Shown piece after piece: positions 1 to 6,037 of a stretch of DNA of 36,749 nt (position 1 is its first letter; each line of letters begins with the position of its first letter). The position numbers and the translations under genes were made by a program. The stretch comes from a virus. The DNA lies in the IMG/VR virus record IMGVR_UViG_3300017755_003289, positions 1 to 36,749 of that record; one strand, given 5' to 3'. Below the pieces are notes generated by a model. The model was not told the DNA's origin, searched no databases, and saw only the letters and a list, made by a program, of their open reading frames with translations.

Positions 1-678
1 ATTGTGTCTGGACCGCCCGGTATTGGTAAATCCTACGGAGTGGAGACCACACTGGAGAAGCACTCCACCTTCGATGATATTGCTGGAAACAAGCGAAAGT
101 TCGAAGTGGTCAAGGGTGCCATGAGCCCGGTAGGACTCTACAAGAAGCTCTACGAACACGCGGATCGAGGACACGTGGTCTGCTTTGATGACTGTGATGC
201 CATACTGTATGATGACCTTGCACTGAACCTGCTGAAGGCCGCACTGGACACAGGTCGTAAAAGAATGCTTCACTGGAACACAGAGAGCAGAATACTACAC
301 TCAGAAGGTGTGCCCAATTCATTTGAATTCAACGGTGGTGTCATCTTCATTACCAATGTGAAGTTCGATCATGTGAGATCCAAGAAGCTACAGGATCATC
401 TAGAAGCTCTACAGAGCAGATGTCATTACCTGGATCTAACCATAGACTCCATGCGAGATCGTATGCTTCGTATCAAGCAGATATGTGGTGCGGGTATGCT
501 GGACAAATACCACATGGATCAGAACACACAGACAGAGCTGGTGCAGTTCATCGCAGACAACAAGAGTTCTCTTCGTGAGATATCACTGAGAATGGTGCTG
601 AAGATTGCGGATCTATGGAAGATGGCTCCGGATCGATATCAGGACCTGGCTCGATCCACCTGCATGAAAGGTCAGTAA
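1..678 (+). CDS. AAA+ family ATPase, C-terminal part (5' end outside window)
   Basis: The reading frame is open from the first base, so the gene begins upstream of the window. The first visible residues form a Walker A motif (GPPGIGKS), followed by a Walker B (VVCFDDCD, about residues 57-64 of the visible part) and a sensor-1-like FITN near residue 115. This is the P-loop ATPase core of an AAA+ protein. Standalone AAA+ ATPases of this kind are common in T4-like marine phages, but the specific job is not known to me. It is encoded co-directionally with the following genes and is followed by a hairpin-rich intergenic stretch. AAA+ assignment is sure; function is open. Confidence 0.85.
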   Translation: MVSGPPGIGKSYGVETTLEKHSTFDDIAGNKRKFEVVKGAMSPVGLYKKLYEHADRGHVVCFDDCDAILYDDLALNLLKAALDTGRKRMLHWNTESRILHSEGVPNSFEFNGGVIFITNVKFDHVRSKKLQDHLEALQSRCHYLDLTIDSMRDRMLRIKQICGAGMLDKYHMDQNTQTELVQFIADNKSSLREISLRMVLKIADLWKMAPDRYQDLARSTCMKGQ

Positions 679-688
679 ACACACAGAA

Positions 689-756
689 TTCCGACTCCCT
701 TCGGAACACTTGGCGAGTCATTGCTTCCTTAACAGCAATATCAACAGCAATGATTC
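689..756 (+). other. Two nested hairpins in the intergenic region after the AAA+ gene
   Basis: A 6-bp perfect hairpin (TTCCGA at 689-694 with TCGGAA at 701-706) is followed by an 11-bp stem with one G-U pair (715-725 with 746-756, loop of 20). GACTC (693-697) can instead pair with GAGTC (715-719), so the two folds compete. No U-run follows either stem, so a classical terminator is not supported. It could protect the 3' end of the upstream mRNA or be a processing site. Confidence 0.45.
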
Positions 757-779
757 GTCACTTTTCACACACAAACCGG

Positions 780-807
780 TTGACCATTTGGTAATAGATG
801 CTATTAT
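780..807 (+). promoter_or_regulatory. sigma70-like promoter
   Basis: TTGACC (780-785), 16-bp spacer, TATTAT (802-807). The predicted start is near 814, about 20 nt ahead of the ATG at 834, leaving room for the AGGGAG ribosome-binding site. Confidence 0.6.
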
Positions 808-833
808 TAAACTATAAACAAAGGGAGATGACC

Positions 834-1196
834 ATGTATAAACTATATCAAATCAGAGTTACCAAAGCAGACAGAGATGCCATCAATGCAGGCACAGCCA
901 CAGCGGCACAGCAGGCTCTGTTTGATTCAATGTTTCGTATCAGACTGTCAGATGATGATGCACCCACAGTGACTGACCCAAGCATATACTCGCACGTGGC
1001 CAACCTCGCAGTGACAGATCTAGATGCTTGTTTTGAGGTAGGCAATGTAGGACCAGAGTCTGCTATTGAAAGACTGAACCCAATGCACTCAGTATCAGTG
1101 GGTGATGTGCTAGTAGCAGAGGATGACACAGCTCACATCGTGTGTGGCGTAGGCTTTGCAGAGTTGAAAGACTTTACAAATCGCCTGGTCGCATAA
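834..1196 (+). CDS. Hypothetical protein, about 120 aa
   Basis: I do not recognise the family. The protein starts MYKLYQIRVTKADRDAINAG and is acidic in its second half. The ATG at 834 is preferred over ATGs at 798 and 828 because the AGGGAG Shine-Dalgarno sequence (821-826) sits about 7 nt before 834 but touches 828. It has its own sigma70-like promoter (780-807), so it is probably expressed with host polymerase, early in infection. No signal peptide or membrane segment is seen. Confidence 0.7.
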   Translation: MYKLYQIRVTKADRDAINAGTATAAQQALFDSMFRIRLSDDDAPTVTDPSIYSHVANLAVTDLDACFEVGNVGPESAIERLNPMHSVSVGDVLVAEDDTAHIVCGVGFAELKDFTNRLVA

Positions 1197-1400
1197 TCAT
1201 TTTCAGAAAAGAAATTACCACCCCGGTCGCATAGTAATTTGATTTAAAAGTGTTTTTTTGGAAAAGGCAACGGCCCATGGTGGCAAAAGGACCTGGTGGC
1301 CGATAAAATACCCCCATATTAAAAAAAATGCACAGCAGTTTTTTACACTGTGCCATACCGAATCTGTGTATGCACTGTGTGAACCGCTATAAGTATTCGT
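1197..1400. other. Non-coding stretch with a short direct repeat and hairpins
   Basis: No convincing gene is seen here. The last bases of the previous gene, GGTCGCATAATCATTT (1187-1202), recur nearly unchanged at 1225-1240 (GGTCGCATAGTAATTT), as if a gene end had been duplicated and decayed. CGGCC near 1270 can pair with GGCCG near 1300. GCACAG and CTGTGC near 1330-1353 form a 6-bp hairpin with T-richness in the loop rather than after the stem, so it is not a standard terminator. A related CACAGCA-T6 motif recurs near 2340. Confidence 0.35.
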
Positions 1401-1469
1401 ATGTTCAATCTAGCATTTTGGCTCACAGTAATAGCAGTAAGCATCTATCTGGGCATATACGTATGGTGA
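1401..1469 (+). CDS. Possible 22-aa single-span membrane peptide
   Basis: A tiny frame, MFNLAFWLTVIAVSIYLGIY and two more residues, is a single hydrophobic helix. Its TGA stop (1467-1469) overlaps the ATG of the next membrane protein (1463), a typical translational-coupling layout. The start lacks a clear Shine-Dalgarno sequence; TATAAG lies about 7 nt upstream. Coding status is inferred only from hydrophobicity and the overlap. Confidence 0.35.
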   Translation: MFNLAFWLTVIAVSIYLGIYVW

Positions 1470-1681
1470 TACGAGTTGTTCAAGCTCTAGCAGGTGTACT
1501 AGCCTGTATCATGTGCATATTCATACTAGGACCACTGGCCATGCTGGTTGTGTGTGTCAGAGTGTGCAAACAGTGGATTATGTGCAGGAATGTGGACTAC
1601 ACAGATCTCAAAGCAGTGTATCCTATGTTCTGTGTGTTTGTGTTGCTGATACTGACCATCATGGGAGTTGCTCAGCTATGA
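1463..1681 (+). CDS. Small membrane protein, about 72 aa
   Basis: Two hydrophobic segments (about residues 5-30 and 53-70) flank a short cysteine-containing loop (VRVCKQWIMCRN). I do not recognise it. The frame is open back to 1328, but the part before 1463 is not protein-like and overlaps the hairpin at 1330-1353, so the ATG at 1463 is preferred. It overlaps both neighbours: the 22-aa peptide upstream and, by an ATGA junction at 1678-1681, the kinase-like gene downstream. This suggests the three are made together at the membrane. Confidence 0.55.
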   Translation: MVIRVVQALAGVLACIMCIFILGPLAMLVVCVRVCKQWIMCRNVDYTDLKAVYPMFCVFVLLILTIMGVAQL

Positions 1682-2304
1682 AACTCATAAAAGACACTCA
1701 TCAAGCCACAGTGACTCAAGACGGTGATAGAATCATCAAACAGTTCAAACCTGGCTACAAGTTTCTCCTGCAGGATCATGCACAGTGGCAACACACTCTC
1801 AATCAGTTTTCAGCTCGTCACAGGCATTTTCCCCGAGTGATAGAGTGCAGTGAGGACAGTCTGATCATGGCACGAGCACCGGGTCATGCTGTGTGGTCTG
1901 AGAGTCTTTGGCATGGGAAGAGCATCCAGGAAAAGATTGCACAGACCCAACAACTGCAACTGATGTATTTCACATTTGTGACTCATGTGCTACAACACAA
2001 CATAGAGCATCACACTCACATTGCTCATCATGATCTGAATGCCAACAATATGTTCGTGCATCAGGATCAATTGATCTGCATTGATCTGAATGCTGTGACC
2101 ACAGACAACCCTGGTGAGTACTACTGGATTGAGTTTGGAGCCAAAGAAATAGCCAAACGAACCAATCTGCTACAACGCCAACAGCAACAGCATCAGCACC
2201 GACTCACTGTGGCAGAGCTACAACGTCAAGCTCTTCAATCCAAAGAACGACTGACTCGACAGATAGACAAACTGCAAAAACAACTGAGACAGAGCAAAAA
2301 GTGA
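1678..2304 (+). CDS. Protein-kinase-fold protein (RIO/aminoglycoside/LPS-kinase-like)
   Basis: The 208-aa protein carries the catalytic signature of the kinase fold: HHDLNANN (HxDxxxxN catalytic loop, near residue 120) and, 13 residues later, CIDLNA, where the aspartate takes the place of the DFG metal ligand. A lysine in RIIKQF near residue 20 could be the ATP-binding lysine. The last ~45 residues are Gln/Lys-rich and likely coiled coil. The set resembles RIO, APH and lipopolysaccharide kinases rather than eukaryotic Ser/Thr kinases. The start at 1678 forms ATGA with the upstream membrane gene. Substrate is unknown; small, LPS or protein targets are all possible. Confidence 0.65.
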   Translation: MKLIKDTHQATVTQDGDRIIKQFKPGYKFLLQDHAQWQHTLNQFSARHRHFPRVIECSEDSLIMARAPGHAVWSESLWHGKSIQEKIAQTQQLQLMYFTFVTHVLQHNIEHHTHIAHHDLNANNMFVHQDQLICIDLNAVTTDNPGEYYWIEFGAKEIAKRTNLLQRQQQQHQHRLTVAELQRQALQSKERLTRQIDKLQKQLRQSKK

Positions 2305-2397
2305 CCTGCTCTGGGTGTTTCTCAGATCTAAAATTTTTACACAGCAATTTTTTTAACACAAACTAATACTCGGTTCACATCTGCATTAAATATTGCT

Positions 2398-3060
2398 ATG
2401 GAACAGCTTCTCACACACATATATCATCGTCAATCCAATCCTCTGCACTCAATAGTGAATTCAGATGGCAAGATAAACAAATGGTCTCTGCCGATAGAAC
2501 AGGATCTAGCATCAGCTGTGATTGTGGAAGTGTTGGAATACACCTACAACAATGTGAATCAATGGAAGTCTGAACCTGGAGATCACGGCACAGATCATCT
2601 GCGTTACAAACTGCCTCTGCCTGATTCTGCTCGTGGACCTGCACTCAAAGAACTGTACACAGTGTATTCAGAGAATGCTCGACCACACACAGAGGCACGC
2701 AATGCTCACTATGAGTTTGTCAGCATTGTGAGACCAGGTGGCACAGTGGGTCGTCACAACGATGTGCAACACATGAAAACGCCGCCTAAAGGATCGTCGC
2801 TGAGAAAGTCACGTTTCTCTGTGCAGTGGCCAGTGGACTGTGATTTTCGAGTGGACGGTGTGGGTCGATTGGATACTCGTCCAGGTCGTGTGTATCTGTT
2901 TGATCACTGTCGCAATCACTGGGTGGAGAATCGAAGCACCGACACAGACAAGATAGACCTCAGCATCATGATAAACTCTGCTCCTCAGTCAGCACGATTG
3001 AATCGAGCAGTGCTACACAGCATCGAAGAATGGTTTGAAGCCAACACTCTCACACTGTAA
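2398..3060 (+). CDS. 2OG-Fe(II) oxygenase-like protein (Asp/Asn-hydroxylase-like)
   Basis: The 220-aa protein shows the double-stranded beta-helix iron signature: H120-N-D122 (GRHNDVQ) and a distal H174 within RVYLFDHCRNHWVENRS, with K185 about 11 residues on as a possible 2-oxoglutarate ligand. It would couple 2-oxoglutarate decarboxylation to hydroxylation of an unknown substrate. It is distantly like the three tandem oxygenases at 10387-12466. It starts 93 bp after the kinase-like gene; TTAAATA lies 5 nt ahead of the ATG. Fold call is good, substrate unknown. Confidence 0.6.
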   Translation: MEQLLTHIYHRQSNPLHSIVNSDGKINKWSLPIEQDLASAVIVEVLEYTYNNVNQWKSEPGDHGTDHLRYKLPLPDSARGPALKELYTVYSENARPHTEARNAHYEFVSIVRPGGTVGRHNDVQHMKTPPKGSSLRKSRFSVQWPVDCDFRVDGVGRLDTRPGRVYLFDHCRNHWVENRSTDTDKIDLSIMINSAPQSARLNRAVLHSIEEWFEANTLTL

Positions 3061-3069
3061 CACTGTCGC

Positions 3070-3077
3070 ACTAAATA
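3070..3077 (+). promoter_or_regulatory. Late-promoter-like box ACTAAATA
   Basis: ACTAAATA lies 32 nt ahead of the ATG at 3110. The same octamer lies 31 nt ahead of the next gene (3416-3423). T4 late promoters use TATAAATA, and marine T4-like phages use relatives of it, so these are candidate late promoters. Confidence 0.45.
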
Positions 3078-3109
3078 AAAGCACAACAAGTTAGCAGAGG
3101 AACTCACTC

Positions 3110-3412
3110 ATGATTAAAACGTTTCTAATGGTCATATTCCTTATGACAGAACCTGGCATTGAAGGCCGAGAAGCCTTTGTGATAGGTGAACCCAAATTTA
3201 CCGACATACCCAACTGTCAGATGTATGTGCAGGCCAACATTGCAGACTTTCATGAAATCCTAGCAGACAAGTATGGCAGACCCAAAGAGATTGCTCAGAT
3301 ATTCTGTGTGCAAACAGATAGACTCGACGAGTTCATGAGTTCACAAGGTCTAGCACCACTGGAACAACCACGACAGCCCTCAGCACCAACCACCCCGGGA
3401 CTCAGCACATAA
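3110..3412 (+). CDS. Small exported protein with a cysteine pair
   Basis: The 100-aa protein starts with a hydrophobic segment (MIKTFLMVIFLMTEPG) that looks like a signal peptide or anchor. It then has two cysteines about 38 residues apart (IPNCQMY and IFCVQTD) and a Pro-rich tail. The same plan (hydrophobic start, G/T turn, one cysteine in a helix, second cysteine near the end) occurs in the genes at 5772, 9509 and 15815. Function unknown. It precedes the FTR1 permease and has its own late-type box and an AGAGGA-like ribosome-binding site. Confidence 0.6.
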   Translation: MIKTFLMVIFLMTEPGIEGREAFVIGEPKFTDIPNCQMYVQANIADFHEILADKYGRPKEIAQIFCVQTDRLDEFMSSQGLAPLEQPRQPSAPTTPGLST

Positions 3413-3415
3413 ACA

Positions 3416-3423
3416 ACTAAATA
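3416..3423 (+). promoter_or_regulatory. Late-promoter-like box ACTAAATA
   Basis: Second exact copy of ACTAAATA, followed by CTGTT, 31 nt before the FTR1 start. The longer string TAAATACTGTT recurs on the minus strand at 24527-24537, ahead of the virion-like gene at 24515. Confidence 0.45.
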
Positions 3424-3454
3424 CTGTTCTTGTTAAACGTAACAAAGGAACACA

Positions 3455-4057
3455 ATGATAACATCACTCGCGGCCACCTCTTTCATATGGTTTAGAGAAG
3501 GTCTAGAAGCATTCCTCATAATTCAAGCCACGTGGATGCTCACAACCAACACAAGACAACGACTCGCACTGACACTCAGCACACTACTTGCAATAGCATC
3601 ATCAATCACACTCGGCTACTTTGCCATTGAATACATACAAAAAGATTTTGATCGTGTGGAAGCCTACACATCTCTAGTGGCATCAGCTCTGCTATTCTGG
3701 ACTGCCTGGTTCTGTCATGGAGCATCACAGCATCTGCACAACATCAAACACACCCTGACCAACAACCAAGTCAAAGGCACAGTGCTGGCTCTAGCAGTGA
3801 TAGTGTACCTCACAGTGTTCAGAGAAGGTGCAGAGATAGTAGCATTCTTGTTGGCTCTGTATGTTGCAGGCGCATCTCTGACCAGCATTGGATTAGGTGC
3901 AGTGATTGGATTAGGTGCGTTAGGTTTGGTTGGTTACACAGTTTCCAAACGAATACAGAAGATACCTGTTGCAAAAATATTTAAAACATCCAGATGGTTG
4001 TTTGCACTGATGGCAGTGTACTTCTTATACTATGGCATACACGAACTGTTAGAATAG
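3455..4057 (+). CDS. FTR1-family iron permease
   Basis: The 200-aa, strongly hydrophobic protein has both REXXE motifs that bind iron in the Ftr1/EfeU family: R14-E-G-L-E18 in the first helix and R123-E-G-A-E127 in the fourth or fifth. About six membrane helices are visible. It is short compared with many bacterial members (roughly 270-280 aa) but keeps both motifs, so it may be functional. It would import Fe3+ through the host inner membrane. No EfeO/EfeB partners are visible; the preceding gene encodes a small exported protein. An iron permease is very unusual cargo for a phage. Confidence 0.8.
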   Translation: MITSLAATSFIWFREGLEAFLIIQATWMLTTNTRQRLALTLSTLLAIASSITLGYFAIEYIQKDFDRVEAYTSLVASALLFWTAWFCHGASQHLHNIKHTLTNNQVKGTVLALAVIVYLTVFREGAEIVAFLLALYVAGASLTSIGLGAVIGLGALGLVGYTVSKRIQKIPVAKIFKTSRWLFALMAVYFLYYGIHELLE

Positions 4058-4123
4058 AAACAACTATTGGTTGACTTCACTTTCTCCTAGGAAAAATTAT
4101 TTAACAAAAATAGCATTTTCTTG

Positions 4124-4151
4124 TTGACACACTTTGTAGTTGTGTTATACT
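4124..4151 (+). promoter_or_regulatory. Strong sigma70-like promoter
   Basis: TTGACA (4124-4129), 16-bp spacer, TATACT (4146-4151) preceded by TTGTGT. The minus-strand promoter at 30505-30532 has the same boxes, the same spacer length and the same TTGTGTTATACT end, suggesting a shared early phage promoter. The predicted start is near 4158. Confidence 0.75.
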
Positions 4152-4157
4152 ACATAT

Positions 4158-4370
4158 AATAAGAAATTGAATAGGCGACTCGACAATCAACACAGAGAAG
4201 CCTAAGGGTGGTTCCTTAATAGACCCGCAGTGATCCACGGTCAATCACTTACAGGTTGAGTGACACTGCCTGCAATTAAAAGTGTTGCACCACAAGGGGT
4301 TCTGGTCCAATTACTCGGGTAAGTGCAATAATTAGCCACCAGGACCTCTTCCACGTATGAGGATTTAGTT
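4158..4370 (+). ncRNA. Structured RNA leader of unknown class, possible pseudoknot
   Basis: This 213-nt stretch has no gene but many complementary segments. The strongest is a 13-bp stem with two G-U pairs, 4294-4306 with 4338-4350. TTGCAC (4285-4290), upstream of that stem, can pair with GTGCAA (4323-4328) inside its loop, which would make a pseudoknot. Weaker stems include AGGC/GCCT near 4172-4203, TAAGG/CCTTA near 4204-4219 and GTGAT/ATCAC near 4230-4248. It starts right after a strong promoter and leads into the gene at 4371 and the tRNA genes. I could not match it to tmRNA, a known riboswitch or RNase P RNA. Confidence 0.55.
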
Positions 4371-4376
4371 ATGTGG
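4351..4376 (+). promoter_or_regulatory. Hairpin covering the start codon of the 4371 gene
   Basis: CCACGTA (4351-4357) pairs with TATGTGG (4370-4376), 7 bp with one G-U. The ATG (4371-4373) lies inside the 3' arm and the GAGGA ribosome-binding site (4359-4363) lies in the loop. This would hold back translation until opened. The hairpin abuts the 13-bp stem of the leader, so the two could switch. Confidence 0.5.
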
Positions 4377-4586
4377 CCGTTTAGTAGTAACAACAACAAA
4401 AATAAATTAATCTATTCAGAAGAAGACTACACTAACATGGTTAACAAATTTGCCTCCAATGTACTACCCTATCTAGATGAGACACGCCTACGAGAAGCAA
4501 CCAAAGATCCAACTATACAGAAAGATTTAAGAGTAGCCTTGCGTAAACTGTTAAAACTCAAAAGACAAAGCAAGATTATTCAGTAA
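4371..4586 (+). CDS. Hypothetical protein, 71 aa
   Basis: I do not recognise this small protein (starts MWPFSSNNNKNK). It has an Asn-rich start, an acidic middle and a basic Leu/Lys-rich end (ALRKLLKLKRQSK), with predicted helices and no signal peptide. It is the first gene after the strong promoter and structured leader, and its stop is directly adjacent to tRNA-Arg, so it shares a transcript with the tRNAs. Its start codon is masked by the 4351-4376 hairpin. Confidence 0.65.
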   Translation: MWPFSSNNNKNKLIYSEEDYTNMVNKFASNVLPYLDETRLREATKDPTIQKDLRVALRKLLKLKRQSKIIQ

Positions 4587-4663
4587 CTGCCCTTAGCTCA
4601 GCTGGACAGAGCAACGGCCTTCTAAGCCGTGGGTCGGGAGTTCGAATCTCTCAGGGCAGGCCA
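4587..4663 (+). tRNA. tRNA-Arg (UCU)
   Basis: Acceptor CTGCCCT (4587-4593) pairs with AGGGCAG (4653-4659). The D-arm is GCTC/GAGC, the anticodon arm ACGGC-CTTCTAA-GCCGT gives UCU, and the T-arm contains TTCGAAT. Discriminator G is followed by encoded CCA. It reads AGA, a favoured codon in the AT-rich genes here. Confidence 0.95.
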
Positions 4664-4683
4664 ATTAACAACGGAGAAGATGT

Positions 4684-4881
4684 ATGAAAGTAGAAGACAT
4701 AAGGATTGGACATAGGTTTATATGCCACCCCGAATCAAAGCAAGACCCCGGCAAGTACTATCATGAAGTTGTGGTAGACGAAGATGCAACAATTCCGCAG
4801 ATGCTAAAAGCATTTGAAATGTATCTCAATACTGCCGGTTACAACCTAGATGGAAGACATCTAGTACTAGAAGACCGTTAA
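4684..4881 (+). CDS. Hypothetical protein, 65 aa
   Basis: A small soluble acidic protein (starts MKVEDIRIGHRFICHPES) with no motif I recognise. GGAG lies 8 nt before the ATG. It sits between tRNA-Arg and tRNA-Leu and must be co-transcribed with them. The IRIGHRF...HEVVVDED pattern suggests a small beta-rich fold, but that is a guess. Confidence 0.7.
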   Translation: MKVEDIRIGHRFICHPESKQDPGKYYHEVVVDEDATIPQMLKAFEMYLNTAGYNLDGRHLVLEDR

Positions 4882-4887
4882 TGAATT

Positions 4888-4972
4888 GCCCCTGTGATGG
4901 AATGGTAGACATAACGGACTTAAAATCCGTGGGCCATAGGCCGTGCGAGTTCGAATCTCGCTGGGGGCACCA
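4888..4972 (+). tRNA. tRNA-Leu (UAA)
   Basis: Acceptor GCCCCTG pairs with TGGGGGC with G-U pairs. The anticodon arm ACGGA-CTTAAAA-TCCGT gives UAA. A long variable arm (GGGCC-ATA-GGCC region) is as expected for class II tRNA. The T-arm is GCGAG-TTCGAAT-CTCGC, discriminator A, CCA encoded at 4970-4972. It reads TTA. Confidence 0.95.
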
Positions 4973-4999
4973 CCAATTTTAACTTAGGAGAAAGATAAT

Positions 5000-5380
5000 A
5001 TGTACGCATCAAATTTTGAATTAGTAGAAAACTTTATGAGAAGCATGAAGCAAGAAGTCAAAGATAGGCCCAGTTGGCCCAAAGGAGAGACTCAAGACCT
5101 CCGGGTAGATTTGATTAGAGAAGAACTAAATGAGCTAGAAGAAGCAATGTCAACAGGAACACTAGTAGATGTTGCAGACGCACTTACTGATATTTTGTAT
5201 GTTACTTACGGTGCCGGCCACGCATTTGGTATTAATCTAGACAAATGCTTTGAAGAAGTGCAAAATTCCAATATGACTAAACTTGACGAATCAGGAAAGC
5301 CAGTGTATAATGATAAAGGTAAAGTTATAAAAGGTGCAAGATATACAGCACCAGATTTGGATAAAATATTATATGATTGA
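5000..5380 (+). CDS. mazG: MazG-like nucleotide pyrophosphohydrolase
   Basis: The 126-aa protein is all-helical with the MazG/HisE-type metal-binding signature: RREELNELEEAM-like EExxE (REELNELEE) around residues 39-47, and DVADALTDILYV around residues 58-69, where the E/D pairs coordinate Mg2+. It would hydrolyse NTPs or dNTPs to NMPs plus PPi. Phage MazG proteins are proposed to adjust nucleotide pools or alarmone levels; this is common in marine T4-like phages. AGGAG lies 9 nt before the ATG. It overlaps the following MIP18-like gene by 8 nt. Confidence 0.85.
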   Translation: MYASNFELVENFMRSMKQEVKDRPSWPKGETQDLRVDLIREELNELEEAMSTGTLVDVADALTDILYVTYGAGHAFGINLDKCFEEVQNSNMTKLDESGKPVYNDKGKVIKGARYTAPDLDKILYD

Positions 5381-5777
5381 AACAACTGATGATATGATGA
5401 ACTCTCCGGGTAGCCCGGCTGTAGACCCTCATCTATCTTGCGACTTAAAAGACATTGAAGACAACACCGAAGCAAAAATAAAATATATTGAAAAAGTTAA
5501 AGAAGCTCTACAACGAGTATACGACCCGGAGATATCAGTAGACATATACAACTTAGGTTTAGTTTACGATGTAAAAATTACAAAAGACAATGCGGTATGG
5601 GTGCTGATGAGTTTAACATCAGCATTCTGCCCAGCCGCAGACATAATACCTCAAGACATAATCCAAGAGGTATCTACTGTAGAAGGTATTACTAAATGTG
5701 AAGTTAGAATAACAATGACTCCACAATGGGGCAGAGAAATGATAGAGCCTAATATTAGAGATATGATGGGACTATAA
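5373..5777 (+). CDS. MIP18/SufT (DUF59)-family Fe-S assembly protein
   Basis: The core VYDPEISVDIYNLGLVYDV is the classic DUF59 signature, and the motif around the conserved cysteine (SAFCPAAD, about residue 88) and the ending MTPQWGREMI match the family's TxxGCPxxE and PPWxxxxM. DUF59 proteins (SufT, PaaD, human CIAO2) help put Fe-S clusters into target proteins. The ATG at 5373 overlaps the end of mazG and is preferred over the frame's upstream ATG at 5334; ATGs at 5394/5397 are alternatives. The N-terminal ~30 residues are variable and acidic. It converges on the 5772-6023 gene with a 6-nt overlap. Confidence 0.8.
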   Translation: MIETTDDMMNSPGSPAVDPHLSCDLKDIEDNTEAKIKYIEKVKEALQRVYDPEISVDIYNLGLVYDVKITKDNAVWVLMSLTSAFCPAADIIPQDIIQEVSTVEGITKCEVRITMTPQWGREMIEPNIRDMMGL

Positions 5778-6023
5778 ACTAGTACCCGGTGGAGTAATTT
5801 TAACTTTGTCTTCTGGACCGCAATCAATAGTTGATACTTTGATACCGTGATTTGCTCCGTACATTAATTCTAAGTAGTAATATAAACCGGATGCAAAATC
5901 TGTAGGTCTGGTTTGCAAATCTTGTATACACTGTTGTCTAGAATCGTATAATTGATCAGTCGCGTAGAACGTTTGTTCTGTTCCGTTTGGAAACATTAAG
6001 AGAGCAAAAACTAACCATTTCAT
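5772..6023 (-). CDS. Small exported protein with a cysteine pair
   Basis: The 83-aa protein begins MKWLVFALLMFPNGTEQTFY, a short signal-like segment ending in a G-T turn. It has two cysteines, in a helix (SRQQCIQDLQ) and near the end (STIDCGPED), 32 residues apart. The plan matches the genes at 3110, 9509 and 15815. It is divergent from clpP, with a 21-bp palindrome-like inverted repeat between them. Confidence 0.6.
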   Translation of the reverse strand: MKWLVFALLMFPNGTEQTFYATDQLYDSRQQCIQDLQTRPTDFASGLYYYLELMYGANHGIKVSTIDCGPEDKVKITPPGTSL

Positions 6024-6037
6024 ATAATATTATTTAA

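Noticed and set aside
1330-1353. Rho-independent terminator
   Set aside because: The T-run lies within the hairpin loop and not after the stem.
1174-1356. 60-aa minus-strand frame
   Set aside because: It covers the repeat/hairpin region, has no ribosome-binding site and no neighbours on that strand.
1513-1677. Upstream extension of the kinase-like gene
   Set aside because: The extension lies out of frame over the membrane-protein gene and is not kinase-like; ATG 1678 has a classic ATGA overlap.
4158-4370. tmRNA, glutamine riboswitch or SAM riboswitch
   Set aside because: No tRNA-like ends, T-loop or tag frame for tmRNA, and none of the conserved cores of the glutamine or SAM-II/SAM-V riboswitches that I know could be found.
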